Shown here piece after piece: positions 1 through 11,800 of a stretch of 64,000 bases of DNA. Both the position numbers and the translations under genes were made by a program. Position 1 is the stretch's first letter, and each line of letters opens with the position of its first letter. Source of the stretch: Lepidodermella squamata (lineage: Eukaryota > Gastrotricha); assembly GCA_047495785.1 (NCBI GenBank), contig JBLDXI010000033.1:1116001-1180000 (forward strand), read 5' to 3'. The notes beneath the pieces were generated by a model. The model was not told the origin of the DNA, made no database searches, and saw nothing but the letters and a program-made list of their open reading frames with translations.

Positions 1-2008
1 ATGCCAACATGTACCAGACTGTTCGTTATCCTAACTCTAATAGGTAAAATCAGCTGATGAATTCCTTATTGCAAATTCCACCTTAAAACTTATAGGAAAT
101 GTACTAGCTCAAGACGATTATTCGGTCGATTTAGGTCGCAGGTGTGAGGGTGGCCAACTAAGCGATAGTTTCCGGTCTATCGCTGATTGTCAGCAGGGCT
201 GTTCAAGAAATCGAGATTGTGCCGGTTTCAATTGGTACCCAACTCAATCTCGTTGCGTTTTAGCCTCGATTAACTGTCGCACTGCTCGAAGCCGAGATTC
301 TGATTATTACACGAAGCCAAACTCCAGTCCCTCGCCAGTGGAAGCGCCGGAGCAACCTATTAGGCAGCAATTGACTAGTCCTAGTACGAATGAGGGTCGC
401 AAATACCGAGTAACCCTAGGCTATACGTGCCAAGGCGGGGAAAGTCGATCGATCGGCCAAGCGAGATCGACGATTCAAGAATGCTTGAAGCTATGCAGTG
501 TTACAGCAGAGTGTTACGGGTTCACCTGGGACGTTTCGATTGGCCAGTGTTACCTAACTACAGGGCGATGCTACTTCTCGCCGAGCAATCAATACGTGTT
601 TTACATCAGGCCACCTACGGAATTTGGTCAGCGGAATAGTAATCCAGCGGATTTACTCGCCGCCCCGAGAAATTCAGTTGTAAATCAATTCATCAGCCGG
701 ATAAACTGGGCGCAGAGTAATGTGCTACCTGACTACCGAAGCGGAACCGGCTGGGCTTGTTCCGGGGATTTATCGTCTCAAATAGGGCCGTCAATGTCGA
801 CCGCCCAGGAATGTGCAGCCATCTGTGACTTGGCTGCTAATTGCCAGGGTTTCACGATCTATCTACTACAACGGCGTTGTATTGTTCGAACTACTGATTG
901 CAAAATCGAACAGTCGCAGTGGTCTATCCTATATCGAAAGCGATGGATGACCTATGTGACAGAGGTTCCGGTCACAACGCCACAGCCTGAATCTCTCATC
1001 CCGTCGGCTCTGAACGCAGAACCTGATGATATGAACTGGAATAGGCAACTGTCAATCTCGATACCGGGGTATCAGATAAATTTAGGTGCTAACTGTTACG
1101 GCACGCGGCCAATTTTTCAACTACAGACCAATCTGATGGATTGCATGGACCGTTGTAGTAAAAATGTTGATTGCGCTGGTTTTAATTGGAACTTCGACTC
1201 GAATTTATGTGTCCCACTTAATGGCGGTTGCTCAATAGGTGTCGACCCTCAATTTGCGTATTATAGGCGAGAAGGAATGGCGAAAACAACTCGATACCCC
1301 ACTACAACCGAAACAACGACTCGGACAACAACGGTACCAACCACTTCAAAACGATGGGAGGAATATAGGACGACCCGATGGGAGGAATATAGGACCACCA
1401 CGCCTCGTACAACTACTACTACTACAGAGCAACTACCGCAGGAGAGATTTAGCTATTTTACTCGGAACGAAACTAGATGCATGAATGGGAATGCTCTTGG
1501 TCCAATTTTAACCAGCGTCGAAGAATGTATTGAAATGTGCAATAAGCTACCCGATTGCTACGGCTTCAATTGGCGACCCTTCGAAGGAAAATGCGCGGCT
1601 CGCGACCGAGATTGCGTCTTCAGCGCAACTCCTGGAACAATTTTCTACGAAAAATCCAGCGCGACTTCTGCACCTACTTACTATGAAAGATCGACAATTT
1701 CAACCACCACAACTGAACTAGCGACTACTGTCTCTTCTACGGCGTTGAACGCTGAGGAGGAAGACTCGGCGCTGAATTATGCCGACTACAACGGTATGAG
1801 GTGTTCCGGTGGCGTGAAAATCGGCGAGATTTTGCCGAATCTCGGCGATTGCTTCAAAATGTGCGATCGATTGCCGCAGTGTGCCGGCTTTAATTGGCGT
1901 CTCAGCGATCGCGTATGCGTGGCACGCACGAGCCAGTGCGAGACAGGCCCCATGGTTGATTCGATTTTCTATAAAAAGAAAAAGACGCAAACCGCTGAGC
2001 GTGATTAA
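1..2008 (+). CDS. Secreted PAN/apple-module protein 1 (6 modules, Thr-rich linkers)
   Basis: Two exons: 1-43 encodes a signal peptide, and 96-2008 continues after a 52-base intron (GTAAAA...TATAG), phase 1. The product is about 651 residues. The signal peptide (MPTCTRLFVILTLI then GNVLA) precedes six cysteine modules. Each follows C-x2-G, about 15 residues, C-x3-C-x5-C-x-GF-x-W, C-x6-C and ends near FYxRK. The third module differs: it follows a conserved ISRINW...DYR segment and reads GWACSGDLSSQI. A Thr-rich linker around 1290-1430 contains a perfect tandem RWEEYRTT repeat, so it is probably O-glycosylated. The module resembles PAN/apple domains, which bind proteins or carbohydrates in other families. 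No enzyme motif is seen. A role in extracellular matrix, cuticle or mucus is inference. The ATG is the first base of the window, so an upstream start cannot be excluded. A polyadenylation signal (AATAAAA) lies near 2040. Confidence 0.85.
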
Positions 2009-2238
2009 CTAGACGCTTATATTAGGCCTTGGCGATATTAATAAAAAATCGGCAAATAAAATATGATGTTTTATATTGACATACAACATGTATAATACCC
2101 AGCTTATCATTTTTGTGCAGCTGTATAATAAAATTCCTTCAAGCGCATTTTTTTCCCACGTAATCTCGAGAACGTATCTAAAAACTTTGGCTTCCCCACA
2201 CGAGAGGTTATGATCATCCAACCTATCCAGGCTCAGTC

Positions 2239-4084
2239 ATGAAGCTGCAATTAATAGAATTAATAGCTAATTTCTTCCTTGGTAAGTGAATAAATAATAA
2301 AGCCAAAACATTTTTATTTCAACTTCAATAAAGGATGCGCTTTTGCCGATTTTTCCCCAAAAGTTGGTTACCGATGCACAGGTCGCAAAATTGGCATGAC
2401 AAGTACCTCAGTTCGGGAATGCAAAGATTTTTGCAGTGAATTAGTCGGCTGTTATGGATTCAACTGGGACATGGCTTCAGGAAGCTGCTACCCAACCTCA
2501 TTTGGTTGCAGTTTTGTGGCCCTACCTCAATTTGTTTATTTCAAACGGCAGGAGCTAGATTTTCGAGTCAACGAAGAATCGAGCAGTCAAACCACCACTA
2601 CTCAACCAAACATCGTCCTTAACGACCAAGTTTCTAAAGCTGAATTGCCCAACTATAAACCAAGGCCGGGTATTCGGTGCAACAACGAAGAAATCGCGCG
2701 ACTGACTCCGAACGATAAATTGGTCGAAATTTGCATTAGGATTTGCGAATTTCGTGTTGAATGCACCGGCTTCAACTGGGATAGACGATTGAAAGAATGC
2801 GTTATTTTCGACTCTCGCTGTAACGAAACGAGAGATCGAGGTTTCCTTTACTACAGCAAGCCAAGAAATAGGCCGATTTTCACACCAAATCCGGCCGGGC
2901 TGGTCGCATCGATGCAGGAAATATTGATCGGGCAAATCGATTGGCGGAGTGATCCTAATTTTCCTGGTTACCGGATCGGCTATGGCTGGGCTTGTAACGG
3001 CGATGCATCCACCTTGATTCAATTTTCGAGTGAAGGTCCGCTGAATTGCGCCGCGATTTGTGATGCGAATCCTCGTTGCCAAGGTTTCACGCATTACTTG
3101 AAGCTAAATTATTGCATTGTAAGGAGTGTGGGTTGCAAAATCGAACTGGCGCCTGGGGACGGTTCTATCCTATATTGGAAACCTTACAAGTTACAGGTTT
3201 TTACAACAACCGAGTCGACAATGTCGACGATTGAGGAGGCTGAGGACGATTTGATTGTCCCTAATTCAGAATTCGTCGCTAAATTCGGCGAGAAATGTGT
3301 TCAAAGCACCGATTTATTTGCCTTCCAAGGCTCTTTATTCGGCTGCATTGATCGATGCAATCGACGAAAAGGTTGCAACGGATTCAATTGGAACTACGAA
3401 GCAAATGAATGTAAAGGGGTAGGGGATACCTGCATAAAGGCTGAGAATTCATCTTTTGTCTACTACCATCGGCCTGAAACAACAACTACACTAACTACCA
3501 ATGTGCCCTTAGCTACGCAAAATCATCTGTCAAATGGGTACAAGTCGATGAAAAATCAGCAATGCATCGGAAGTAAACAAATCGGCACAGCAGCGACGGA
3601 TATTTTCCGTTGTATTACTTACTGCGATTTTTCCGACGAATGCTACGGCATCAACTGGACTCCGAATGTCGAATGCTATGCTATCTCTGGATCGTGCAGC
3701 TTCAAAGATCAGGAAAATTCGATTTTTTTATTGAAATCTTCAGAAGCGGGTGATAATATTTTCGAATTTATTTCGGCTTTAATCAAGCCATCAACAATTG
3801 GATCAAATCATGTTACGACTACAACTAATTCACCGGCAATTTCCTGGGATTTGAACCCTAATTTTTCGGCAATTATTGGCTACCGATGCGCTGGTGGAAA
3901 AAGTGAAACAATCGGAGACGTGGTATCTAATTTGGACCTCTGCTTCGAGCTATGCATAAAAAATAAAGACTGCTTTGGCTTGAATTGGCGGCCCGAAGAA
4001 AGCCGATGTGCAGCTAAAACGCAAGGATGCGAATACATGGTCAATTATGCGACTGTATTTTTCGCGAAGAAGAATATTTCTTAA
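2239..4084 (+). CDS. Secreted PAN/apple-module protein 2 (6 modules)
   Basis: Exon 1 is 2239-2281, again exactly 43 bases ending in phase 1. Exon 2 is 2334-4084. The product is about 597 residues. The N-terminus MKLQLIELIANFFLG-CAFA is a signal peptide. Six PAN-like modules follow, each with the C-x-GFNW (or GINW, GLNW) core. The third module carries the cluster-specific DYR/GYR...GWACNGD region. Linkers are shorter and less Thr-rich than in the neighbours. The gene lies 230 bases after its upstream sister and shares its intron position, so it is a tandem duplicate. The last module (YRCAGGKSETIGDVV...) resembles the module-8 type of the third and ninth-module type of the fourth cluster member. 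Function is unknown; an extracellular structural or adhesive role is inferred. Confidence 0.85.
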
Positions 4085-4664
4085 CATTTTGTTTTAATAT
4101 TTTGAGTCTGGCCTTTACGCTATTTGCGCAACGACAAAAGAGCAAGGACATTAGAGCAAATTAGAGCCATGACCTTAAAAAGTTGCCCATTTGTCCTGCT
4201 CATTTGATGTTGGGCAAATAGCTTAAGACCGTAAAATGTTATGCCCGGTTTTTTTAAGTAATTTTGAGTTGATAATAAACACTACGTTGTCTTGTTTGTT
4301 GTCTGATGAGCGTGTTCGTGCAAGAAATTATCTTGTAAAGCGGTTGGGGGAGTATTAGAAGACTTGTTGCTTAACTTCTTGACATTTTCGAGAATTACCT
4401 ATACTTATGATATTATTAACCCTATTTTTGCAGCCCACCCCCATGTATGTAATGTAGGAATGAACAACTCGTGCTGAGCCTGACCGCTGTCCAATGCTGT
4501 AGGTACTGCAGAAGAACGAGTCAAGAAATTACAACACGCTCGTATTATTCATAGAAAAATTAATCTGCCATGTAAAAGGCTAAACCTTCCATACTATCTA
4601 ACTAGTCAAAAACAACTAGCGGTTTAGAAAAAAAATTTGACACTAAAATGTTTTTGTAGGTATC
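4085..4664 (+). other. Intergenic region between PAN genes 2 and 3
   Basis: No convincing coding exon is seen. It holds the 3' end of gene 2 (AATAAAC near 4274) and the promoter region of gene 3. A TTTTTGTAG just before the start codon at 4665 could be a 5'UTR acceptor, either for a cis intron or for trans-splicing. That cannot be decided without RNA data. Confidence 0.5.
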
Positions 4665-7600
4665 ATGTTGTTACGCCCGAATTTTATTTTTACCTTAATC
4701 CTCCTGGTCAAATGTGTTAATTGTCAATTTTACAACGCCGAAAATGGCCGGCAGTGTGCGGGCGGGGAGGTTATCAGCGACTCCTTGGCGACTCAAGGCC
4801 AGTGCACCGATGTCTGCGACAAAATTCGAAATTGCATTGGATTCGAGTGGAACGTCACATCGGAGACTTGTACGCCGAAAGCTGGCGATTGTCAAATTTC
4901 GCGAGACGATGGTTACATTTTTTACCGGAAACCAGGCTACGTTCCACGTGGGTTGAACCCCGAATTGAACAAAACCCAGGAGGATGAGAAGTATAAAATC
5001 AAACTCGGCTATCGATGCAGTGGTGGTTACAGTAAGGTGATAGGCGAGTCGAAATCTTCGACACAGGAATGTCGAGACTACTGCAATAACCGGCCTGATT
5101 GTTACGGATTCTCCTGGGATCTATCGTCCGGAACTTGTTACGCAACAACCGGCAGTTGCATCTACGAAAACTACCCTCAATTCGTGTTTTTCATTCGACC
5201 ATTATCAATTGGGAGAAAACTTCTCAACTCTGTCACGGCCCCTACGCTGGGCGAGAAGCCCGATCCGCGGAGAAATTATCAAGAAATCCGAGGGACATAT
5301 TGCACTGGTGGATCTAGTGTGGCTCTGTCGAACCCTGAAACTGAATTCATAAAATGTATGGAGGTTTGCGAACCGCCAGGTAACTGCATCGGGTTCAATT
5401 TCAACCGGAAAAACCGAAGTTGTACCGCGGTTTCTGTTGGCTGTGAGATGCGTCTTGATGACGGCTGGTTTTTCTATGGCAAAATCGCTCAGCTAATCAA
5501 AACTACTTCGACCACCCCCTCAAGTTTAGCAACGCCAGTTTTAGCCGGGAATTCAAGCCAGCGAGATTCAACTGCTTTTTATCTGGCTGTTGGTGGTACC
5601 CAATGCCGTGCAGATCCAGGGGCGATTCTTGCGAATGGGCAGGCTGTCGATTATTGCCGCCGGTCTTGTGACTTGATGAACAACTGTGTCGGCTTTAATT
5701 GGTATGCTGCCATTGAGGTTTGCTCCCTTGTCGCCCCGGGCTGCGAGGAAGCTCGAGATCCTGACTACGTCTACTACAGAAAGGAAGCGCCGCCCCAAAC
5801 CATAGGCCTACCACCGCGATTCGTTATGTCTTACCAGGACCAGGTCATATCGCGGATCAAGTGGACAGAAAGCAAAGTCCTGGAGGACTACCGGTCAGCT
5901 GTTGGATGGGCCTGTAAAGGGGATTTATCTTCGCAAATCGATGCATCTCAGAACAACGCCCAGATCTGCGCTTCTATTTGTAATTCAGCTCCGAAAGGGG
6001 CCTGTCAGGGCTTCACAGTCTACCCAGCTAGACGGCTTTGTGTTGTTCGAACTATCGAATGTAGGATTGAGCAAGAGGAAAGGGCGATTCTTTACCGAAG
6101 GAAGGAGATGACTTATGTAACCACCCCTCCTACAACGATATCAACAACCCCTGCGAGCACAACCTTACCCGGGTCTGCTACCATTCCTAGAGCAATCGAC
6201 GACGAGCCAGTGGATGATAGCTCGAAAAAGATAGTCTTCAACGGAGGGGATTTCAAAGCGTATTTAGCTAGAACTTGTATTGGGTCGAAGCCGATTTTCA
6301 AGCTGCAGATGTTTTTGTACGATTGTTTTGACCGGTGCGCTACTTACCCGGACTGTGTTGGTTTCACCTGGAATCTGGAGCTGAGTCAATGTACGGCCAC
6401 AAGCCAGGGCTGTATCGTTACTGATAGCAATGCCGAAAGCGTCTTCTACCTTAAAAATTCTCAGCGGGAGTATGTAGGGTTCAATTCTGAGCCATCGTTA
6501 CCGTTGGAACCAAGTGTTACCATTATGGCATCTTCTGTTGGCTCTACAATTACCCGGATTGCTACAAGCAGTTCAACTGATACAACAACTACTACTATTC
6601 CGACTTCTTCAACTGCCACTACTCAGCCTAACATTATGATAGGCAATGGTGGCTTCAAGGCCTTTGTCAACACCAAGTGCAAAGATAGCAGTGTAATCGC
6701 GCTGCCGTACCAAGACATAAACAAGTGCATCTCAGTTTGCGAATCAACACCCGGGTGTTACGGCATCAACTGGGAACCACTAGGCGAGTGCTCCGCGATC
6801 ACCAGGGGTTGCATGCCCGAGGAAGATAAGTCGACCCAGTTTTTGGTTCGAACATCTGATCCTAAGGATGACATCACCAAGTTTCTTGCTCAGATGCTTG
6901 AAATCATTAATCCTATCGGAGAGACAACGACGACTACGAGACGGAAGCTCATCAATCTTGGATCAGCTACAACCACTCGGAAAACCACGACTTGGAGTGA
7001 ATATTATGATAACGACGATGACACAACAATAAAGCCTACAACTCGCGGTACAAGTTCAGCGAGAACAAATTCTCAGAAGTTTACCACGGTTAATGATGAT
7101 GAATATTACGACTATACTGATGAGACAACTGTCGGCAGAAAAACGACGACTAGGCCGACTTCGTCAAGCTCTCAAACTGTTGGAACAACTACTACATCTC
7201 CAAAGCCGGCAAGCAGTCCGAAAACTTTGCCGACTTCATCAAGCCCTCAGACTGCTGGAACAACTGCTCCAACTCCGAAGGCGGTAAACAGTCCTTGGGA
7301 TGAGAAAAATGAGAATTACATGTCAGTCAGTGGGTTCCGCTGTGCAGAAGGAAAAAGTCAAACTATTGGCGAGGTTATCTATGATTTGGATATATGCTTC
7401 GAAACTTGTATCAAGGAAAAAACTTGCTTTGGATTCAATTATCGTCCTGATGAAGACCGATGTGCACTCAAAACCAGTGGCTGTGAGTACATCAGCGATA
7501 GGACTGCGGTTTTCTTCAAGAAAAAGGAAACGGCGGGAATAATTTTCAGAATTAGCTCGACTACTTCAACGAAGATACCTGAGACTACGATTTCAGTTGA

Positions 7601-8531
7601 GCCGGTAACTTCTAGAAGGACTACTAATGCAACTACGCAGAAAGCTACTACCACTACTACCACTACTACCACTACTCGCCCATCTACTCTGCCTTCGACT
7701 TCCCGAACTGTTCCAACAACCGCGAGCTCAACATCAACTACCACACGAACAAGTACTACTCCGACCACGACATCCAGGACAACTTCAACTACAATTACTA
7801 CGAGTCCTAGGACCTCTACTACGACTACGACTCCTAGAACCACTTCTACTACTACGACTGTTAGACCTACTACTACCACGACATCACCAACAACAACTAC
7901 AACAAGAGCAACAACGGCTACAACAAGAACAACGACAACTACAACAAGAGCAACTACAACTACAACAAGAGCAACTACAACTACAACGAGACCCAGGAGT
8001 ACCTCTACAGTTCCATCAACGACCTCTTTCACGACTTTGGGGCCTGTTTTAGGCGGTTACGGAATCAAGCCGAACTATTCACCAAATCTGCTGTACAAAT
8101 GCGCAGATGTTAATGATTTTAGCTTATTCGAACTTGTCACTACCCTTCGCGAGTGTTCGGAACTCTGTGACGTCATCGCAAGATGTGTCGGCTTCAATTG
8201 GCGGCCGGAAGAAAGGCAGTGTCGCGGTGTTACCGATAAATGCATATTAGCTTTCGATATGAATACGATTTTTTACCGGAACAACAAAACATTAGGCCTT
8301 TTGCGGGTTGCAACAACAAGATCATTGACGACTCGAACTACCACGACTACTACGCCGGAGAGTATTCTAGAACCGGCAACCCTTGTTGGAATCATTCGAA
8401 GGCCCCGGCCGACTCGATTTGTTCAAACTACTACTTCTGAGCGGCCTATGGTAGTACTGGGCACCCAACAGGAGCAAGAAGATCTTCCTGCGTATCTTAC
8501 GGAGGAAAATAACGCTAGCATGGAAGATTAA
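4665..8531 (+). CDS. Secreted PAN/apple-module mucin-like protein 3 (9 modules, intronless)
   Basis: This is a single open frame of 1288 residues. It starts with a clear signal peptide (MLLRPNFIFTLILLVKCVNC, then QFY). Nine PAN-like modules follow in the same order as in the fourth gene of the cluster. Module 5 carries the ISRIKW...DYRSAVGWACKGD signature. Between modules lie Thr/Ser/Pro-rich linkers, the largest at about 7550-8030, made almost wholly of ACN codons. A second linker near 7150-7290 repeats a block with PTSSS and TVGTT/TAGTT. Such tracts are typical of mucin-type O-glycosylated spacers. Unlike its three sisters the gene has no intron after the signal peptide. The C-terminus is acidic (EEQ/EED type) with no membrane anchor. 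A secreted matrix or mucus role is inferred. Confidence 0.88.
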   Translation: MLLRPNFIFTLILLVKCVNCQFYNAENGRQCAGGEVISDSLATQGQCTDVCDKIRNCIGFEWNVTSETCTPKAGDCQISRDDGYIFYRKPGYVPRGLNPELNKTQEDEKYKIKLGYRCSGGYSKVIGESKSSTQECRDYCNNRPDCYGFSWDLSSGTCYATTGSCIYENYPQFVFFIRPLSIGRKLLNSVTAPTLGEKPDPRRNYQEIRGTYCTGGSSVALSNPETEFIKCMEVCEPPGNCIGFNFNRKNRSCTAVSVGCEMRLDDGWFFYGKIAQLIKTTSTTPSSLATPVLAGNSSQRDSTAFYLAVGGTQCRADPGAILANGQAVDYCRRSCDLMNNCVGFNWYAAIEVCSLVAPGCEEARDPDYVYYRKEAPPQTIGLPPRFVMSYQDQVISRIKWTESKVLEDYRSAVGWACKGDLSSQIDASQNNAQICASICNSAPKGACQGFTVYPARRLCVVRTIECRIEQEERAILYRRKEMTYVTTPPTTISTTPASTTLPGSATIPRAIDDEPVDDSSKKIVFNGGDFKAYLARTCIGSKPIFKLQMFLYDCFDRCATYPDCVGFTWNLELSQCTATSQGCIVTDSNAESVFYLKNSQREYVGFNSEPSLPLEPSVTIMASSVGSTITRIATSSSTDTTTTTIPTSSTATTQPNIMIGNGGFKAFVNTKCKDSSVIALPYQDINKCISVCESTPGCYGINWEPLGECSAITRGCMPEEDKSTQFLVRTSDPKDDITKFLAQMLEIINPIGETTTTTRRKLINLGSATTTRKTTTWSEYYDNDDDTTIKPTTRGTSSARTNSQKFTTVNDDEYYDYTDETTVGRKTTTRPTSSSSQTVGTTTTSPKPASSPKTLPTSSSPQTAGTTAPTPKAVNSPWDEKNENYMSVSGFRCAEGKSQTIGEVIYDLDICFETCIKEKTCFGFNYRPDEDRCALKTSGCEYISDRTAVFFKKKETAGIIFRISSTTSTKIPETTISVEPVTSRRTTNATTQKATTTTTTTTTTRPSTLPSTSRTVPTTASSTSTTTRTSTTPTTTSRTTSTTITTSPRTSTTTTTPRTTSTTTTVRPTTTTTSPTTTTTRATTATTRTTTTTTRATTTTTRATTTTTRPRSTSTVPSTTSFTTLGPVLGGYGIKPNYSPNLLYKCADVNDFSLFELVTTLRECSELCDVIARCVGFNWRPEERQCRGVTDKCILAFDMNTIFYRNNKTLGLLRVATTRSLTTRTTTTTTPESILEPATLVGIIRRPRPTRFVQTTTSERPMVVLGTQQEQEDLPAYLTEENNASMED
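7140..7290 (+). repeat. Tandem Ser/Thr/Pro peptide repeat in PAN gene 3
   Basis: Two imperfect copies of a roughly 23-codon unit encode PTSSS..QTVGTT...PKPA and PTSSSPQTAGTTAPTPKA. This is an in-frame linker repeat upstream of module 8. Confidence 0.6.
7621..8010 (+). repeat. ACN-codon (Thr-rich) minisatellite-like tract
   Basis: Inside PAN gene 3, runs of ACT/ACA/ACG codons alternate with AGA or CCT codons (TTTTTTR-type units). The repeat stays in frame. Its antisense strand gives a spurious Val-rich open frame. Expect length polymorphism. Confidence 0.8.
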
Positions 8532-8881
8532 GGCTGAAATATATTCTAATTTTTTCTATGATTTTAATTAGCCGCTGAAATTAATTTTAACCGCTTCAAC
8601 CGGTGAAATAAACCAATGATGGAAGAAGATTTTAACTAGTTTTGCTATCATTCATTGTATTACTCCCCGGGAGAACCTGTAGGTATGCGTCACCCGAGTG
8701 AAAATAATAACAAACACGTATGCGAAGTTAAATGCTGGATGTAACCTTGTATAAAGATGCACTGCCAACAATAGCTCGTGCGTAGCGTGCATTAATCTTG
8801 ATGATGTTGAGTTCCTTATGACTTTGTGGTTCACACTATAAAGAACAGTGTATTCTCGTGCCACCTTAAAAAATAATATCC
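8532..8881 (+). other. Intergenic region between PAN genes 3 and 4
   Basis: This holds a polyadenylation signal for gene 3 (AAATAAAC near 8607) and the upstream region of gene 4. No coding exon or RNA gene is recognised. Confidence 0.5.
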
Positions 8882-11800
8882 ATGATCAGAATCATAATTT
8901 TATTGCTGATAGGTAAGTTCTAATTAACTCCCAAACTCACAGTCCACTTTTTGTCTCTTTTCAAGTTTATAAAGTTGGCGCGGAGCTCTACGACGCCGAG
9001 GAAGGTTGGAACTGTGTTGGCGGCGAGTATCTGGACGGCGAAGACCTAAGATCCCGAGGCGAATGCGCTGATTTTTGCGACAAACTCGAAAACTGCATTG
9101 GTTTTAACTGGTTTCAATTGAGATTGTCATGCGAGCCGAAACTCAACGACTGTTTACTGATTCGTGACCAAAGGGCGTATTTCTACAGAAAGCCCGAAAA
9201 TACCTCTGTTGTCGTCGATCCAACAAAGGAAAAGTATCGGATCAAAATCGGTTATGGATGTAACGGAGGGCCAAGTAAGCGGCTTGGCGAGCCACGGAAT
9301 AGTGTTGCCGAGTGTCAGGATGTCTGTAACAGCTACTTCGATTGCTACGGGTTCACCTGGGATGTAATGGCTGGTCGGTGTTCAGCGACAACTGGAGGAT
9401 GCATTTTCACTCAATACTCTCAAAGCGTCTTCTTTATCAGACCTGAGGGTATGGTCAATTACGTGAAACCTACCACGGAGAAACCTCAAAATTACCGAAA
9501 CAACTACCAGCCAAACCCTGGTTCGATTTGCTTAGGCGGGACTAGTGTTTTTTTGTCACAGTTCCAGAATGAAACAAGCAGATGCATGGAGACATGTGAG
9601 CCGCCAGGAAATTGCATCGGTTTCAACTACTTCAGGAGTAACCGGACTTGTGTCCCTATTTCTGTCGGATGTTCACTGCGGACATATGCTGAGGGTACTT
9701 TCTACAGTAAAATTGCTCAATTGATGAAAACACTCGGAACAACCCCGCCTAGAATCCTAACAGCCGCTACCAAGTCAAGCTTACAGCACAATCCTTCGGT
9801 GTATGTATCTGTCTTGAATACGAGATGTCGGGTGGATCCGAACGCAATTTTAACCACAAATCGGGCAATTGATGCTTGCAGGCTGATATGCGATGAAAGA
9901 TCCGACTGCATCGGTTTCAACTGGGTGGCTGCAAACAAAGTATGCAGCCTATTACCCCCTGGTTGCCTCGAAACCCAAGATCCTGATGTGGTCTACTACC
10001 GAAAGGAAGAAGCTCAACAATCCACGCCTTTGCCAGCAGTTTTCAACGCGCTATCCCTTCAAGATATTATGATTAGCCGAATCAAGTGGTCGCAAAGTAA
10101 TGTCCTGCCTGACTATCGAATGGGAAATGGGTGGTCATGTAACGGTGATTTATCAACGCAAATCGACGCCTCGCAGAACATGGCCCAGGCTTGTGCTCAA
10201 ATTTGCGACAACGCCCCACCTGGTCGTTGCCAGGGTTTTGTGGTATACCCGCTGAAGAGGCTATGCATAGTCAGGACTGTTGCGTGTAAAATTGAGCCGG
10301 AAGAAGGGGCGATACTTTACAGAAAAAGATGGTTGACCTACGTTACCGAACCTCCAAGACGGCAAACTACACTGTCCCCCTCCGCAATAACCGCACCGAG
10401 GCCATCCAATAGAGAGCCTGATTCTCTTACAGATAGAATGGTCGTAGAGGACACGCTGTTCGACGCTCATCTCAGCGCCATTTGTTTTGGGTCAAAAGTG
10501 CTCTTCAAGCTGAAGATGAGCCTTCTAGATTGCATGGATCGATGCAGTGAGAAGTTTGAGTGTGTCGGGTTCAATTGGAACCTCGAGACCGGCAGCTGCA
10601 ATGAAATGGCTCCTCGCTGCGTGGTTGTCGACACAACCCCTGAGAATGTATTCTACCTGAAAAACGCCAGGAAGAATGATGTGAGCATCCACGGTGATTT
10701 GACAACTACACAACGAACGTTTAGACCTCCGAATGGCTACCGACCGAATATGAACATGGGATGCACTGGCAGCAATGTGATCGGGAGCGAATCCTACGAT
10801 ATCAATCAATGCATTTGGATTTGCGATGGATCTGACAATTGCTTCGGAATCAATTGGATACCCCAAGGACTTTGCTCGGCCGTTGCTAAAGGGTGTGAAT
10901 CTGAAGGGGATATGATCTCGCATTTACTCGTGAAAACCGACGATCCTGAGGATGACATCAGAGTCTTTATAAGTGCAATGAATAGGACCACAACAACTGG
11001 GGCACCAACTCCTCCGTCCGACGTGATTGTGGTTGCTCAATTCCCGAACTATTGGCTCTACCCTCAAAGGCGATGCGTGAGTACCGATGAAGAGGGAACA
11101 ATAGGAGACCCTATAGTGGATTTGAACCAGTGCTTTGTGACATGTAACTCCTTAATGGATTGTCAGGGCTTCAACTGGCGATTGGATGAGAATCGTTGCT
11201 TACTCCAGGCTAGAGGTTGTCAGGTTACTGGTGAAAAAATCGCGCTTTACTATGAGAAGCGATTTCAGCCGACTGTGAAAACGACTAGGACAACCAGAGC
11301 TTCGACTACGCCCACTACGACTACGACGACGACTACGACGACTTCTGCTACCACTACCACTACCACTACTACTGAGGCTACAATGGCTCCAACTGCCAGA
11401 ACAACCCCAGCTATTACCAGGCCTACAGTCACTTTTACAAACAGACCACCAGTTTTCGCTACGCAAAGCAGGTTCTCATCGTCAACTTCATTCTCCACTT
11501 TTAGGCCAACGACAGGCACTACCGCAATGTGGAAATTCACTGTTCCAGATGAGTATTGGGACAAACACTTTAATTATTCACCTTTCGTCCGCTACCGTTG
11601 CGAGGCTGGGAAAAGTGAAGTTGTTGGAGACGTCAAACTGAGCCTGGATGAATGTTTTGAAATGTGTGAGCAACTGCCGACATGTGACGGCTTCAACTTT
11701 CGAATCTCCACCTCGAGCTGCATAGCATGGACGAAAGGCTGTGCGTTCACAAAAGACAACAATTCGATTCATTATCGTAGAATCTTTTACACAACGACCA

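Noticed and set aside
7439-8032. Long Val-rich minus-strand frame (also at 11265-11564, 11787-12002 and, on the plus strand, 37182-37475 and 41529-41855)
   Set aside because: These are antisense readings of Thr-codon repeats in real genes; no signal, domain or splice support.
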